Part shown: positions 1 to 10,561 of the stretch, in pieces
Layout: each line of letters begins with the position of its first letter
Position numbering within the stretch: the stretch's first letter is position 1
NCBI GenBank assembly: GCA_004802725.1
Contig: SGPM01000051.1
Coordinates: 1-64,000 of the forward strand
Source of the DNA: Antrodiella citrinella
Taxonomy: Eukaryota > Basidiomycota > Agaricomycetes > Polyporales > Steccherinaceae
Reading direction: 5' to 3'
DNA length: 64,000 nucleotides
Notes under the pieces: generated by a model
Told to the model about the DNA's origin: nothing
What the model saw: only the letters and a program-made list of their open reading frames with translations
Database searches by the model: none
Position numbers and translations under genes: made by a program

Positions 1-304
1 CTGGTTTGTACGGTCTCGAGGCAAGCTCTGAATTCCTAACGGGGTGTCAGACGCGTTTGGATTCACGACGTTGTAGGATTGAACGTACCTTCAGCAGCCG
101 TATAGATATCGCGTTCTTCGCCTTCGGTCTGTTCAACGAAAGGAACGACACGCCTGGGGTTGCTTCCTCGAGGAACGCTTCTGCTTCCACGCCAGAGCCC
201 GTCGACGTCTGCAGATGCCTCAGAAGGCGGGAACGCAACGGCCTCGCATTCCGTAGGACATTGCGAGTTGAATGCGCGCGGATCGTGTATGCAAGGAGCG
301 ACAT
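1..304 (-). CDS. Enoyl-CoA hydratase/isomerase family protein, N-terminus (partial, mitochondrial)
   Basis: The start codon is at 304-302 and the gene runs off the left edge. Exon 1 is 304-89 and exon 2 is 35-1, separated by a 53-nt intron (GTACGT donor, GTTAG acceptor). The first ~40 residues are Arg/Ser/Leu-rich without acids, as in a mitochondrial presequence. Near residue 54 comes the crotonase opening strand and motif (FLSLNRPKAKNAIS), continued across the intron by EFRACLETV, the usual first helix. Members hydrate enoyl-CoAs in fatty-acid or leucine degradation; the AUH/3-methylglutaconyl-CoA hydratase branch is a possible match, but the catalytic residues lie outside the window, so substrate cannot be assigned. 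The family call is firm, the subfamily is not. Confidence 0.85.
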
Positions 305-913
305 AAGTAAATGATAGTTCTCCGCAAGTTGTTTGTGGGGGATTGTGCGCGTATGTGGTCAACAGAACTATATGATCCGTTTACGCGAACCTTGGGATCA
401 TGGGCGTCATGGATGATCGAAGAGTGTGCTTACCCCACACCCAGAGTCGCTTCAGATTCTCAAAAAAATCCGTCGTCATATTGCGATGGGTGGATGTCAA
501 AGTAATAGTGGAATTTAATGATAAAGAAGAAGGTGGGAAGAAGGGTGGCAACGTTCAACTATCATCTACATGTGCTATATCTTTCAGAATGGGGGGGAGT
601 AAAAGATTACACAAAACAACAGTCTCGCCGAGTCGACGTGGTATATATGAAAAATGTCAACGGCGAACGCAGAAGTCTGCCTCAAACAACCCGTGAAAAA
701 AAGTCGCAGAAACAAACACAGATGGATCGGGGGGGAGAGGGGGACAGAAAGGTATAAGGGTAGAGGCCAAGAGGACCAAGTGGGGAGGTGTGGCACAGAA
801 TACAATACTTATAAAACCCAGTCAAAGAGCGGACGGTGTCTTGATAACACCAGAACAAGACAGATGATACACGTCGCATAGAGGAAGAGGACTAGCGGCG
901 ACGCCTATCCTTT
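305..913. other. Intergenic, 609 bp, no gene seen
   Basis: This is the upstream region of the hydratase-like gene and the downstream region of the mucin-like membrane protein gene. It is A/G-rich on the + strand around 500-880. Reading frames are short, without family motifs or paired splice sites. I see nothing beyond presumed promoter and 3' UTR sequence. Confidence 0.5.
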
Positions 914-2238
914 TCAGTAGACAGCAGCAGTGCCGGAGTATGCGGACTGGTTCGAGTAGTGAGACTCGAGAGAGCGAGTGTAGCCAACAGGCGGGGCTGC
1001 CGGAGGCCTGTTCGCGTTATTGGGGTTGGCAAATGGGTGTGGGCCTGGAGAGGTCCTGTTCGTTGCAGGATAGCCTTGTCCATTACCGTACCCAGCTCCA
1101 GTCTGACCGCCATATTGGTACTGACCGCCTTGTTGAGCAGCAGAGTATGCGGTACCGGGAGGATACTCTACACCGTACTCCTGGGGGTTGCTGTACTCGG
1201 TGTTACCTTCGGGAGTCCAGCCATGGTGAAGGGCACGGTCGGGATACGCGTCTGTGCGGGCATGAGTCGCGATATCGTGTGAGCTGTCACCGAGTCCACC
1301 GATGGCGCCGAGGTTGGGCGAGTCATGCGAGGTCTCCTGCATGGGGGGCTCGCGCTCCTGGTACTTCTCGAAGTAGACCTCATCCTCCTCATGGCGGTAA
1401 CGGCGGCGGCGGCGCTTCAACAAAATGACAGCGGCGATGATCAGCCCGAGAACAACCAGACCAACGGCGAAGAAGGTCCCGGCAACAGCTCCCTTGTTAC
1501 TGAAGAAACTAAAGAGCGGCTAATCAGTATATGCATAGGCTTCTAGCGTGTTTTCGGCTCACCTGTTGCTGTTGGACGAAGCTCCGGAAACCGAGTTGCT
1601 CGTTGACGGGTCATCCGTAGGGTGAACGATGCCCGGTAACGTATCAGTAGGGTAAACATACGTAGCACTACCACCCGCCACATTGCGCGTGGGGGCTGCC
1701 GCAACCAGGGTGGTACCAGGCACCGTGGGGGTTGAGCTGCCGGAAGTGCTGATCACATGTGTGAGCGATCAGAGCAAAATATTGGTCTGCGAAAGGACTC
1801 ACGAAGGGGAAGAAGAGGTCGAAGCCGAAGAAGAGGAAGACGAGCTGGAGCTAGAGCTAGAGCTGGAAGACGAAGAAGGCGAAGTGGAACTTGCAGCCGG
1901 GTCTGAAGCAGTAGGGGGAGTGCTGGTGTTAGAAGGGGGAGCAGACGACGTCTGTACTTCGTGGGGGGTGTAGAAGCGGCGTGAGTCGTGGGTGGTGCAG
2001 AAGTTGCCGGTGGGCTGGTGGAGGGGTTCGAGACGGTCGGAGGCGACGAGACAGCGGTGGTAGCAGGGGTAGATGTCGGGGGGATATTTGTGGGGGTGGG
2101 GGACACGGTAGGCGTAGACACCGGACTGGGGGTAGGGTCGCTGTCTGCAGCATAGACCGAGGTAAAAGAATGTGATACTAAGACGAGAAGAGAAAAGAAC
2201 GTAAGTGCGCGCACTGCGGACGCCGAGCAGTAGCGCAT
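914..2238 (-). CDS. Secreted mucin-like single-pass membrane protein (Mid2/Msb2-like layout)
   Basis: Start at 2238; exons 2238-1803, 1748-1563 and 1508-914, with two 54-nt introns. A hydrophobic signal peptide (residues 5-27) is followed by about 120 Ser/Thr/Pro-rich residues including a long serine run, then more Ser/Thr. Next comes one transmembrane segment (GAVAGTFFAVGLVVLGLII, coded at about 1424-1498), a basic stop-transfer KRRRRR and a cytosolic tail rich in Gly, Tyr, Asn and Pro. This is the layout of fungal cell-wall stress sensors and signalling mucins (Mid2, Msb2), but I see no diagnostic domain, so a sensor role is inferred. Oddity: within exon 1 the Thr/Pro frame and the Ser-run frame are offset by one base near a six-base homopolymer at 1963-1968. 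A one-base error or true frameshift is needed to join them; the downstream splice phases support the Ser-run frame. Confidence 0.7.
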
Positions 2239-2700
2239 GGTGGGCGGTGAGGAGAGGGCGGCGGCGTCGAGGGGGACGGTGAGGAGGAGGGAGCGGGAGA
2301 CAGACGGCGGTGGTCAGGAAAGAGAGAGATCAAGGGCGCCTCAAGAAGTCACATTTCCTCGTTGTCCATTTTGGGGTTTTCTCTTGCCATATCGGGGACT
2401 TGTCGCCCCATATCGGGCATCTATACCCGGGCACGCTGACACGCCACAGCTGTTCTTGACAGAACCTGTCGGGTATGTATATCCAGTCTGGTATTCACTG
2501 CTGTAACGTACAGTCCACGTAGCCACGTATCTATGTATACACTATCCAATGTCTCAAACCTTCCCAGACAATCCAAATCCGTAAAACTCGAGTCATGATG
2601 CAGTCTGTCCGGATTAGAGAACAGATCTCTGGATGCAAACCATGCGCCGTTTGAAATGATAGAGAAACGAACAAAACCCCCGTCTCCTGACAGTTGATCT
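2239..2700. other. Intergenic, 462 bp
   Basis: Upstream of the mucin-like gene and downstream of the coiled-coil gene, both on the minus strand. A short imperfect direct repeat occurs around 2389-2420 (ccatatcggg twice, ~25 nt apart). No supported gene. Confidence 0.5.
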
Positions 2701-4852
2701 TCACTGCAAGTCATCCTCACCTCCCCTGCTGCCAGGATTCTGCAGGTCTTCCTCGATGAACTGTTTCGTCTTTGCGGCGAAGTCCTCCGGTCGGCTGACA
2801 TGGATCGCATACTGCACCAGCTCCCTGTTATCAAGCTGCGCTGCGATCTCGCTCGGGCGGAAACCGCAATCCCAACTTTCTGCCAACGTTTTGGTCAGAA
2901 AGCGCTTCTCCTGCGAACAATGCGTGGCGGTCAGTTCCCACAGTTTCAGCGATGAAATCGTCGCCACAAACGTACATCAGGACCGATCTGCGCCCATAGC
3001 GGCTCGGTGTTGAGCTGCGTCCACTCCAGGTATCCAAGATACCACCAGCCTTTCTGTTGGAGACCGGGTCAAGACATCAAGAGGAACGTGGTCTCGATAT
3101 ACTCACCACTTCTGGTTGTCTAGGATGCGCGAATGTGTGAAAGCAGGTCCCATGAGCAGCACCATGGGAGTGCACATACGTCTTCATCCAGTGGTCGTAC
3201 TTCGGTGTACTCCATCCGACGAATGCAGAGTAGGGACCTGCTTCCAACATATGTGGATCATAGATGAAAGCGAGATCCTGGTAAAGACATGCTCGAAAAC
3301 GTGGCTTCTTGACCGTGATCAACCTAAAGGACGACGATCAGCTGAGATGATTACAACCAGCAAAGATATTACTGACTTGTCGATTACCTCCAACTAGAAC
3401 GTTGTTCATCAGCATACAGCAAGACTGCATTAATGCGCGGAGTGCGTACCGTATCGGGTTCCATCTGGAGCAACTCCTCGAGCTCTTCGCGAAGTAGAGG
3501 GCCTTCCGTCTTCTTCAGTGCAGCGCGAGGTACGCCCTCACATTCGAATTGCCACACAGTGATCTCATCGTCCGTCTACACTGAAGTTAGCGACATGTGC
3601 TTCGCAGAAACACGCATACAACGTACCGACGACTCAGAATCCTCGCTGGCGGCCTCCATGTCGTCATCTGAACCGTCTACGGGACGAGCATTTCCACTCG
3701 TACTAGGCCCAGCAACGGTTCCATTAGGCTTCGACACGCCATTCAAGCGTGAGGGAGAAGGAGCGTCGACAGCTCGCGGCTGTGCGAGCTTGATTGGGGT
3801 CACGACTCTCGACTTGGATGTGTGTTTGGACTCGACATGGATAGACCCGTCGGACTCATCTCCTGGAGCAGCCCTCTCCTTGCCCTTGGACTTTCTTCGA
3901 GCCGAAGCAAGAGCCGCAGAGGGTTCCGGAGACTCGGAGCTCTGACGTTCGACGGCGAGCGATGCATAACTCTTGCGTGGCGCAGGTTTCAATTGCATCT
4001 ACGACGATACTTCCTTGTCAACGATACATCGACGCCCCAATGGACGCATATACGTACCTTGCGTTCCTCAGGACTAGAGCTATGGACGCTCCCTGGGCCC
4101 GCAAGCAGTAACTTTGAAACAAAAACGTCTCAAACTCGTGACGTGCACGACGCCCGTGAGCATACCACTGCACTGACCTTCCTCGGTTCCGTACGGCGAC
4201 TCGGACTCCTGTGTGCGGGCGAAGGAGATTTCGAAGCCTTACCACCCACTGCGCCGTTCCTAGCACCCGAAGGATACCCTTGCTGCTTCAGCTCCAGCAC
4301 CTCCGAGACCAAGAACGCGACTTGCGCCTCCAGCGTGTCGATACGCGTCTTTGTCTCCTTCGCGTCGTCTTCCACTCTCTGTATGGCTTGGCGGTGTCGG
4401 GCTTCGACTCTGGTCAGGTCTGCTACGATGCGTTGGAGCTGGAAGGCGAGAAGCAGAGGATGAAAGAGAGATTCGAATGAAAGGCGGAGATCAATCGCAT
4501 CAGCGGGGATGGGCGATGATGGAGAGGGGGGAGACGTACATCGTCGCGGACAGCGTGTAGCTCTGTGAGTGAAGCAGGCCTTGCGCCGTCGAGGGAGTGA
4601 GGAGGGAGCATACGGTGGGTCTGAAGACGGGGATGAGGACGAGAGGTGTGCTCGAGCGAGGCTGTGCGGACGCAGAGTCCCACACATGACCTGCGGAGGG
4701 AAGCTCGAGCAGAGTCTGAGCTGCACCCTCCGAGTGTCTGCCGTCGCGGCGGATCGCGATTGCCAGGCCAGCAGAACACATATTCGGGTATCACGCGTTC
4801 TGACACACTGGTATCGCCGCAGAGCATTCCAGGACACGAACGAGGCGTCCAT
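2701..4852 (-). CDS. Unrecognised protein with N-terminal coiled coil
   Basis: I do not recognise the family. Nine exons join without a stop: 4852-4691, 4620-4540, 4438-4178, 4111-4058, 3998-3627, 3575-3388, 3323-3107, 3053-2976 and 2910-2701, giving about 540 aa. A coiled coil (from LQRIVADLTRVEARHRQ to VAFLVSEVLELKQQ) follows a short N-terminus. A low-complexity Ser/Pro/Lys-rich linker with an acidic patch (DGSDDDMEAASEDSE) comes next. A compact C-terminal region rich in Tyr, Trp and His (FIYDPHMLEAGPYSAFVGW, then KGWWYLGYLEW) looks like the conserved part. No signal peptide or membrane segment is seen. The first exon is the least certain: an in-frame ATG also exists at 4876, and a start inside exon 2 is possible. 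The gene diverges from the ACMSD-like gene, with starts 169 bp apart. Confidence 0.6.
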
Positions 4853-5020
4853 GATGGATTCGAACGCAGATAACACCGTGATTTAACATAACCTTACATC
4901 CGTTCACTGCGCTTTCACTTGCGGTGTGCAAACTCTGAGGCTTCGCGGGAGCAAATCACCCGGCAAACGCCGTACATCATCTACAAGTCCACAGGCGCCC
5001 ACAAACGCTTTGACGAGAAC

Positions 5021-6415
5021 ATGGCTGCCCAACGCCTCCTTGTCGACGTCCACTCGCATGTCTATCTCCCCCGCTACGCCTCTTTCCTTCGCTCGCGCAC
5101 CTCCGCGCCCCGTATATTCTCTCGCCCGAACCCAAACCCGCTCGCGAACGGCAAGTCCGAAGAACGTCTCTTGATCTTGGACAATGAGCCAAGCGTCGGA
5201 AGACCCATAGGTCCTCAGGTAATACAACACCGCGTCGTTGTCTCGGAGAACGAAGGCTGAAGCAGACTTGGAAGTACTGGGATAGAGAAGAGAAGCTCAA
5301 GTTCATGGACAGACATGGGATAGATATCTCCATCATCAGGTGTGCTTACCCCTCCATAGCCCACAATCCTGCAGACCGTACTTACTAAACCCAACTCACT
5401 AGCTCCGCGAACCCATGGCTGGACTTCCTCCCAGCATCCACCGCCCACGAACTCGCACGTGAGCTCAACACCGACCTCGAGACCTACTGCTCCACCGCGC
5501 CCTCCCTCGCCTCCGCGCCCTCCCTCAAACGCCTCTACGGCTTCGGCCTCCTCCCACTCGTCACCTTCGCTTCCATGACCTCCCTCCTCGACACGATCGA
5601 CCAGATCCTCACGCTTCCCCATCTGAGAGGGATCATCATGGGCACGAAGGGCGTGGGGAGGGGGCTGGACGACCCAGCATTGGAACCTGTGTGGCATGTG
5701 CTTGCGCAGTCGGGTCTGGTGGTGTTCTTGCACCCGCATTATGGTGTGGACGGACAGGCATGGGGGGAGCAAGAGAACGGACACGTCTTACCGCTCGCTC
5801 TCGGCTTCCCATTCGAGACCACCACCGTAAGTCACGTCCCCCCTCCCTCTACCCCAACAGAGTTCTCTAACCTGAAAGCACCCCTAGGCGATCACCCGCA
5901 TGATCCTCTCCGGCGTATTCGACCGACACCCGACCCTCCACGTCCTCCTCGCGCACTCGGGCGGGACGCTCCCGCTCCTCTCCTCCCGCCTCGCCTCCTG
6001 CATCGCACACGACCCCATCGTCGCCTCGCGCCTGCAGCACGATGCGCGGCACTACCTCGGGAAGCTCTACTTCGACGCCGTCGCGTACGGCGCGGAGGAG
6101 CTCGGGTTCGTCAGCGACGCGATCGGGCGCGCCGGCGCGTTCACAAATCCGAACCCAAACCCAAGCGAGGGAGAGGGTGTGGTGGGGCATACGGCGAATT
6201 CGAGGGGCGTGGGGTTGGAGGTGAGAAGGATAGTGGGGAGTGCGAGGATGTTGTTTGGGACGGACCATCCGTTCTTCCCGCCGCTTGAGGAGACGGAGAG
6301 GTGGATGAGCGTGGTGGAGAATTTGGACGCGATTGACGGTGTGGATGGGTGGGGACAGGAGGAGAAGGATGCGGTTAGAGGAGGGAACGCGTTGAAGCTG
6401 TTTGGACTGAGCTAG
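5021..6415 (+). CDS. ACMSD-family amidohydrolase (2-amino-3-carboxymuconate-6-semialdehyde decarboxylase)
   Basis: Four exons: 5021-5218, 5266-5339, 5403-5826 and 5888-6415; 407 aa. The protein opens with the metal-binding DVHSHVYLP (H-x-H), then carries a second histidine pair (VFLHPHYGV), a third histidine in VLLAHSGGTLP and the aspartate in LFGTDHPFFPP, as expected for zinc-dependent amidohydrolase-fold decarboxylases. The stretch LGFPFETTTAITRMILSG is the ACMSD-type signature. ACMSD removes the acid group from aminocarboxymuconate semialdehyde, diverting it from quinolinate and NAD synthesis. Related fungal enzymes act on 6-methylsalicylate or other aromatic acids, so substrate is not proven by sequence. 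The gene converges with quinolinate phosphoribosyltransferase 131 bp away, which favours the ACMSD reading. Confidence 0.85.
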
Positions 6416-6546
6416 AGGCACTCGGAATCATCTGAACGGTTTCTTGTTTGATACATCTACAACCTTCGTGCTACATGGGTGTCTTTACATTTCATGTTAT
6501 ATTTCATGCTTGTACACTTCTCCATATTACTTGTGCATGATACCAA

Positions 6547-7728
6547 TCATACATCCTTCGGCTTCTGGATCTTGAGACTGAAATCCACATGCGGCACACC
6601 CTGATGCACCACACTCGTGCTCAAAATATCAATATCTACCAAACCAAACTCATCAGCAACCCCACCACCCACCGCACACCGCACGCACCATTGATCGCCC
6701 TCTCCCGCAAATTCTCCGCCGCGATATTCCCGCTGCTCTCAAACAGCCACTTGCGTTTCCCCGCCCACTTCGCGCGGAGGCGCTGGGTGACGGGCGCGAG
6801 CTGGGGGCCCTCGATGTTGTCGAGCATGATGATGTCCGCGCCGGCGTCGATCGCTTCGTCCGCTTCCGCCTCGGACTGCACTTCGACTTCGAGCAGGAGG
6901 GAGAAGCCGCCGACTTTGCGGGCGCGTTGGATCGCGGCGGTGATCGAGCCTACAAAACCACAACCACAACCACATTCAGAGCCAGTGTCAGTTGGGTCGA
7001 GGCGAGAAGCAGGGTGGGATGGGATGGGGTAGATGGATGGATAGGTGGGTGGGGGATCAACGTACCGGAGGACCAGATGTGGTTATCCTTGAGCATGATC
7101 ATGCTCGAGAGGTCGTGTCGATGGGGGTCGATCCCGCCCACGACCATCCCGTACTTTTCGACCAGCCGGAACCCAGGCGTCGTCTTCCGCGTCCCCGCGA
7201 TGATGCCTTTATAACCGTACCCCCGCGCCTGGTCCAGAATCGATTTCGACCTGGTATGCTGTGAGTCTCGGGAAAGGGCATGAGAGATGATGAGATGGAG
7301 TATGTACTTGGTAGCGATGCCCGAGCACCGGGCGAGCATGTTCAGCGCGACGCGCTCGCCGAGGAGGATATGCCTCGTCTTCCCGCGTACGGTCGCGACG
7401 TGCTTCACAGGCTCGAACGTCTCCCCCTCCGCCATATGCCATTCCACTCTACACACATACAACCCAAGTTCAGCATCACCCTCACGCACATGAGATGGAC
7501 GTACGTGCACCCCAATTGCGCAAACACCTCCTCAAAGAACGGTTTCCCAGCGAGCACGGCCGTGTCTCTGCCTTTCCCCAACAGGAACGCCTCGCGGCGG
7601 GCTTCGCCGACGACGAACCCGCCGTAATCGAACGACGGCGTGTCTTCCGCTAGCCAAGCCTGCACCTGGGTCTTCCAGCTTGGCGGGAGGAGGTGCGCGT
7701 AGTCGTTTCCTCCTGTCAGGGTGGACAT
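6547..7728 (-). CDS. BNA6: Quinolinate phosphoribosyltransferase (nicotinate-nucleotide pyrophosphorylase)
   Basis: Five exons: 7728-7505, 7448-7308, 7250-7066, 6949-6689 and 6635-6547; 299 aa, the normal family length. The enzyme condenses quinolinate with PRPP to nicotinate mononucleotide, releasing CO2, the entry of de novo NAD synthesis. Recognisable blocks in order: [20 protein letters not shown] at the N-terminus, [47 protein letters not shown], then the barrel motifs [18 protein letters not shown] and MLDNIEGP, ending in DFSLKI. All are typical of the NadC/BNA6 family, including the substrate-binding Arg/His/Lys positions. The gene faces the ACMSD-like gene tail to tail; the two enzymes compete for the same upstream metabolite. 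Confidence 0.95.
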
Positions 7729-8244
7729 GACGATGACGGGTGTGGGCGTACGTTACGAGACTCGGGTGGAAGAGATAGTGGTTAGCAGATGAGAAGGATG
7801 TCCGAGCCGGGCAGTGCGCGATCAGTCCGAGATCACAGACTGTGACTATAACGACATTGACATTCAATAGAGCGCGGTGGATGGGTCAAGAAAACAGTCA
7901 TGTATCATGGGGACCATGGTGATTGGTATCAAACACACTCTACTAGTTATCTGACAAAAGAAGGGCTGCGTGTAGAAAATACGCTACGCTACAAGTTTCA
8001 TCGCCTGTAGTCCGTGTACGTTCAAAGGCAAAAAGTGGTGGGGGAGTTCAAAAAAGGCGAGGAGGGGACGAGTCATAGAGTTCATGAGTCCGTAAAAAAG
8101 GAGGATATAATGTAGAAGTGCCAAAAAAATCTGTCTTCGCACAATGTCACCCTGGCAACCAAGACCGCTAACGTATGGCCGAAACGAGAAGCGACGTCTA
8201 CGCTGGGAAGATAGAACCGCCACCGGTGTCCGCCCGATGCTGTT
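7729..8244. other. Intergenic, 516 bp
   Basis: Upstream of the phosphoribosyltransferase gene and downstream of the GPI protein gene. No supported coding frame, repeat or RNA. Confidence 0.5.
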
Positions 8245-8964
8245 TTAAGCAAGGAAGCTGCTCAATAGGGCGAGGACGGCGAATACGCCAGCCTGCATGT
8301 TGAGAGTGGGGGAGGCGGCGTTTGTGGGTGCAGCGGTGGGGTTCAGGCTGGACACGGACGCATCGGTAGGGGTGGAACCGCCGCTGGACCCAGTGTTTTG
8401 GGCAGCACCCGTGTTCGTGCTAGAGGGGAGAACTGTGAGCACACAGCACGTCGACGACATGAACATGATGCTTACACAGTCAAGGTGTTGCTGGTGGGGG
8501 AACCGGAGGTAGTGGAACCAGAGGAAGAGGATCCGGAGGAGAAGGTAGAGCCGGAGCCCGCGGTGATGGTGAATTGACCGGACTGAGCGAGAATGCCGCT
8601 GTTCGTGTTATCGGCTGAGACCAAGTTCACCTGGTAACCTGGACCAGCGACCCAACCGCCGCTAGGAGGGCTAACTGTGACGCTGGTGCTCTTAGTGCCA
8701 TCGACAAGGGCGATCAAGGTCTCGGTCTTGGGAGGGAAGGATTGCTGAGGGTACAAAAAGTGAGAATAAAGGGCGAGAAGAGGAGGAAGGTGTACAGACC
8801 TGGTTGCTCAACTGGATAGTGAAGTTCTGAGGATCTGAGTCGACGCGAGTCCAAGAGACGACGTTGGGACCTGTGGTAGTCCATCCAGTAGAGTTGGTGG
8901 GACTGGTGACCTGGTAGGCGAAGGCGGAGGCTGCGAGGGAGAGGAAGATGGCGACAGAACGCAT
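8245..8964 (-). CDS. Kre9/Knh1-type GPI-anchored Ser/Thr-rich surface protein
   Basis: Three exons: 8964-8800, 8744-8476 and 8419-8245; 202 aa. A signal peptide (MRSVAIFLSLAASAFA) leads into the short beta-sandwich domain named after yeast Kre9/Knh1 (YQVTSPTNSTGWTTTGPN, VVSWTRVDSDPQNFTIQL, later GYQVNLVS and GQFTITAG). A Ser/Gly/Thr-rich spacer and a C-terminal hydrophobic tail (AGVFAVLALLSSFLA) after a small-residue stretch follow, as for GPI attachment. Such proteins are common on agaricomycete cell walls; Kre9 and Knh1 themselves affect beta-1,6-glucan. The exact role here is unknown. Acceptor 8419 was chosen because the nearer CAG at 8433 breaks the frame. Confidence 0.85.
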
Positions 8965-10561
8965 GGCTGCGAGTGTTCGTTTGAGGAAGAGAGGAAGAGG
9001 TCAAAAGCGAAAGTGAGGAAGAGAGAGTGGACAAGGGGAATATAAGGAAGGGCAGAGGACGCGTCGAGGTCGTCGGTTGAAAAGGTGAGGACGGTCTTTC
9101 GGAGCCGCCCGCCCTAGAACAGCAACTCGGCAATCTCCATGCTTATATCAGCTCAACACCTACTGCTCCTCTCCTACACCCTCTCCTTCCCAACCCTCTC
9201 TTGCCATCCTCGTCTCCGCTGTGTATTCTGTTCAGCTCACAACACCGTACACAGGACTGCTTCCTACAACTATCCTTATCACGCACTGACTCCCCGTATC
9301 GTCCAGACAATCATTTTCGGCCTGAATCCCCCGGCTCTTTTCATCGCGTCGTATTCCTGTGGCGTTTTAATATCCCCCGCACGGCCTGCATTTCCCGGCC
9401 TGGCCTCTGTCGGTACAATCGTTTCTTATAAATTGAATCAGCTTTCCTCCGACGTGCTACTCGTGTTGCCACCGCGTGCATCCCCTTGCCCCTTGCTAGT
9501 AAAGTTCCAATGCATCGCGTAACACCTGCGCGATTTCCACCAAGCATGCCTTGAAACCTCGATCTGAGGCAGTTTTCAGCCTGAGTTCCTGACCCAGTTT
9601 CCTGTGTCATTCCCGGTCTTTTCGAGCTTCACCCACCTGTATCTGTAACTCGCGACATGAACCGCGCGTACCCGGCGTGGCTCGTACACGAACGGTATGA
9701 TTTGCTCCGGTCCTCGTACCACGCTTACGTTGTCAACCCACAGACGCGACCGACGACGCCCATATAAACCGCTGGCGATTGTGTCCTTTGACACATGTTG
9801 ATAATAACACCGGTCGCACGGCTTGACTTGTCCTAGCATCCCAGAGCGTGATTAGCAAGAATGACCGTTCGTCGTGACGGTGATCGTTCCCGACATCGAG
9901 GCTCAGACATGGCTGCTAGGCAGCAAGATGACGGATGTACACTCCTTCACCGCCTCGAACGAGACAGCTGGAGACTCGAACTCAGTATGTATCTCTTCGT
10001 TGACGATAGGGATGCTGATGTCACATCTCTAGGATCCGATATCGTGTAGAACACATTTGTACCACCCATCTAGCGGACGGTTCATTGAGATGAAACCTTA
10101 GATGGTCAGATAATCCTCTCGCTGGCGGTCTGTAGCACGATCAAGAGGAACTGCCGCTCTCAGGTGATTGTATGCAACCACGGCCTTAGCAAACACATCT
10201 CCGAGCCACATGGGGTTGTTCTTGTTCAGTCCGAACGCTTCTACTGTGCTTTTGATCGCAGTCAGGTTCCCGACAATCTTTTCCGCGCCAAGGGTCTCGC
10301 AGTGAAAGAAGTTCATACAAGGTAAGTCTCTCCGTCCTTGTCCCACCCACATAATCTTACTTCGCTTTTGTAGTGTATGATGTCCTACGATACATCTACT
10401 GGTCTGGCACCTTGGTGGGACTTGCAATCAGCCTTCCATTTGCTCGCAGCAGCCCCTCCACGTTACTATCGTGCGAATGTAGTGGCGCCAGAACAACATA
10501 TATATACTCACCTGAAGTCTTCACCATCAGATGTCCAATCATCCCATCGTTTGGTAGTACG
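8965..10561. other. Long intergenic stretch before the GNAT array
   Basis: About 1.6 kb without a convincing gene. The part next to the GPI gene is pyrimidine-rich on the + strand (9140-9260). Around 10230-10500 it shares short blocks with the region upstream of the second GNAT copy (ctgtgcttttgatc, tatcgtgcgaatgta), so the 5' flank was probably duplicated with the gene. A possible minus-strand coding fragment is listed separately. Confidence 0.5.
10098..10316 (-). CDS. Possible short coding fragment of unknown family
   Basis: An open frame on the minus strand (start ATG at 10316-10314) reads as a plausible helical segment, including AIKSTVEAFGLNKNNP, VFAKAVVAYNHLRAAV and a charged C-terminus. 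Composition is more protein-like than the surrounding frames, but I recognise no family. It could be the last exon of a small gene or a relic. The + strand over the same interval has a good intron-like GTAAGT...TTGTAG pair (10321-10373), which argues for transcription on the other strand. Confidence 0.2.
   Translation of the reverse strand: MNFFHCETLGAEKIVGNLTAIKSTVEAFGLNKNNPMWLGDVFAKAVVAYNHLRAAVPLDRATDRQREDYLTI

Noticed and set aside
9139..9522. 127-codon plus-strand frame
   Set aside because: Leu/Ser/Pro-rich translation of a pyrimidine-rich stretch, no splice partners and no family motif; taken as upstream DNA.
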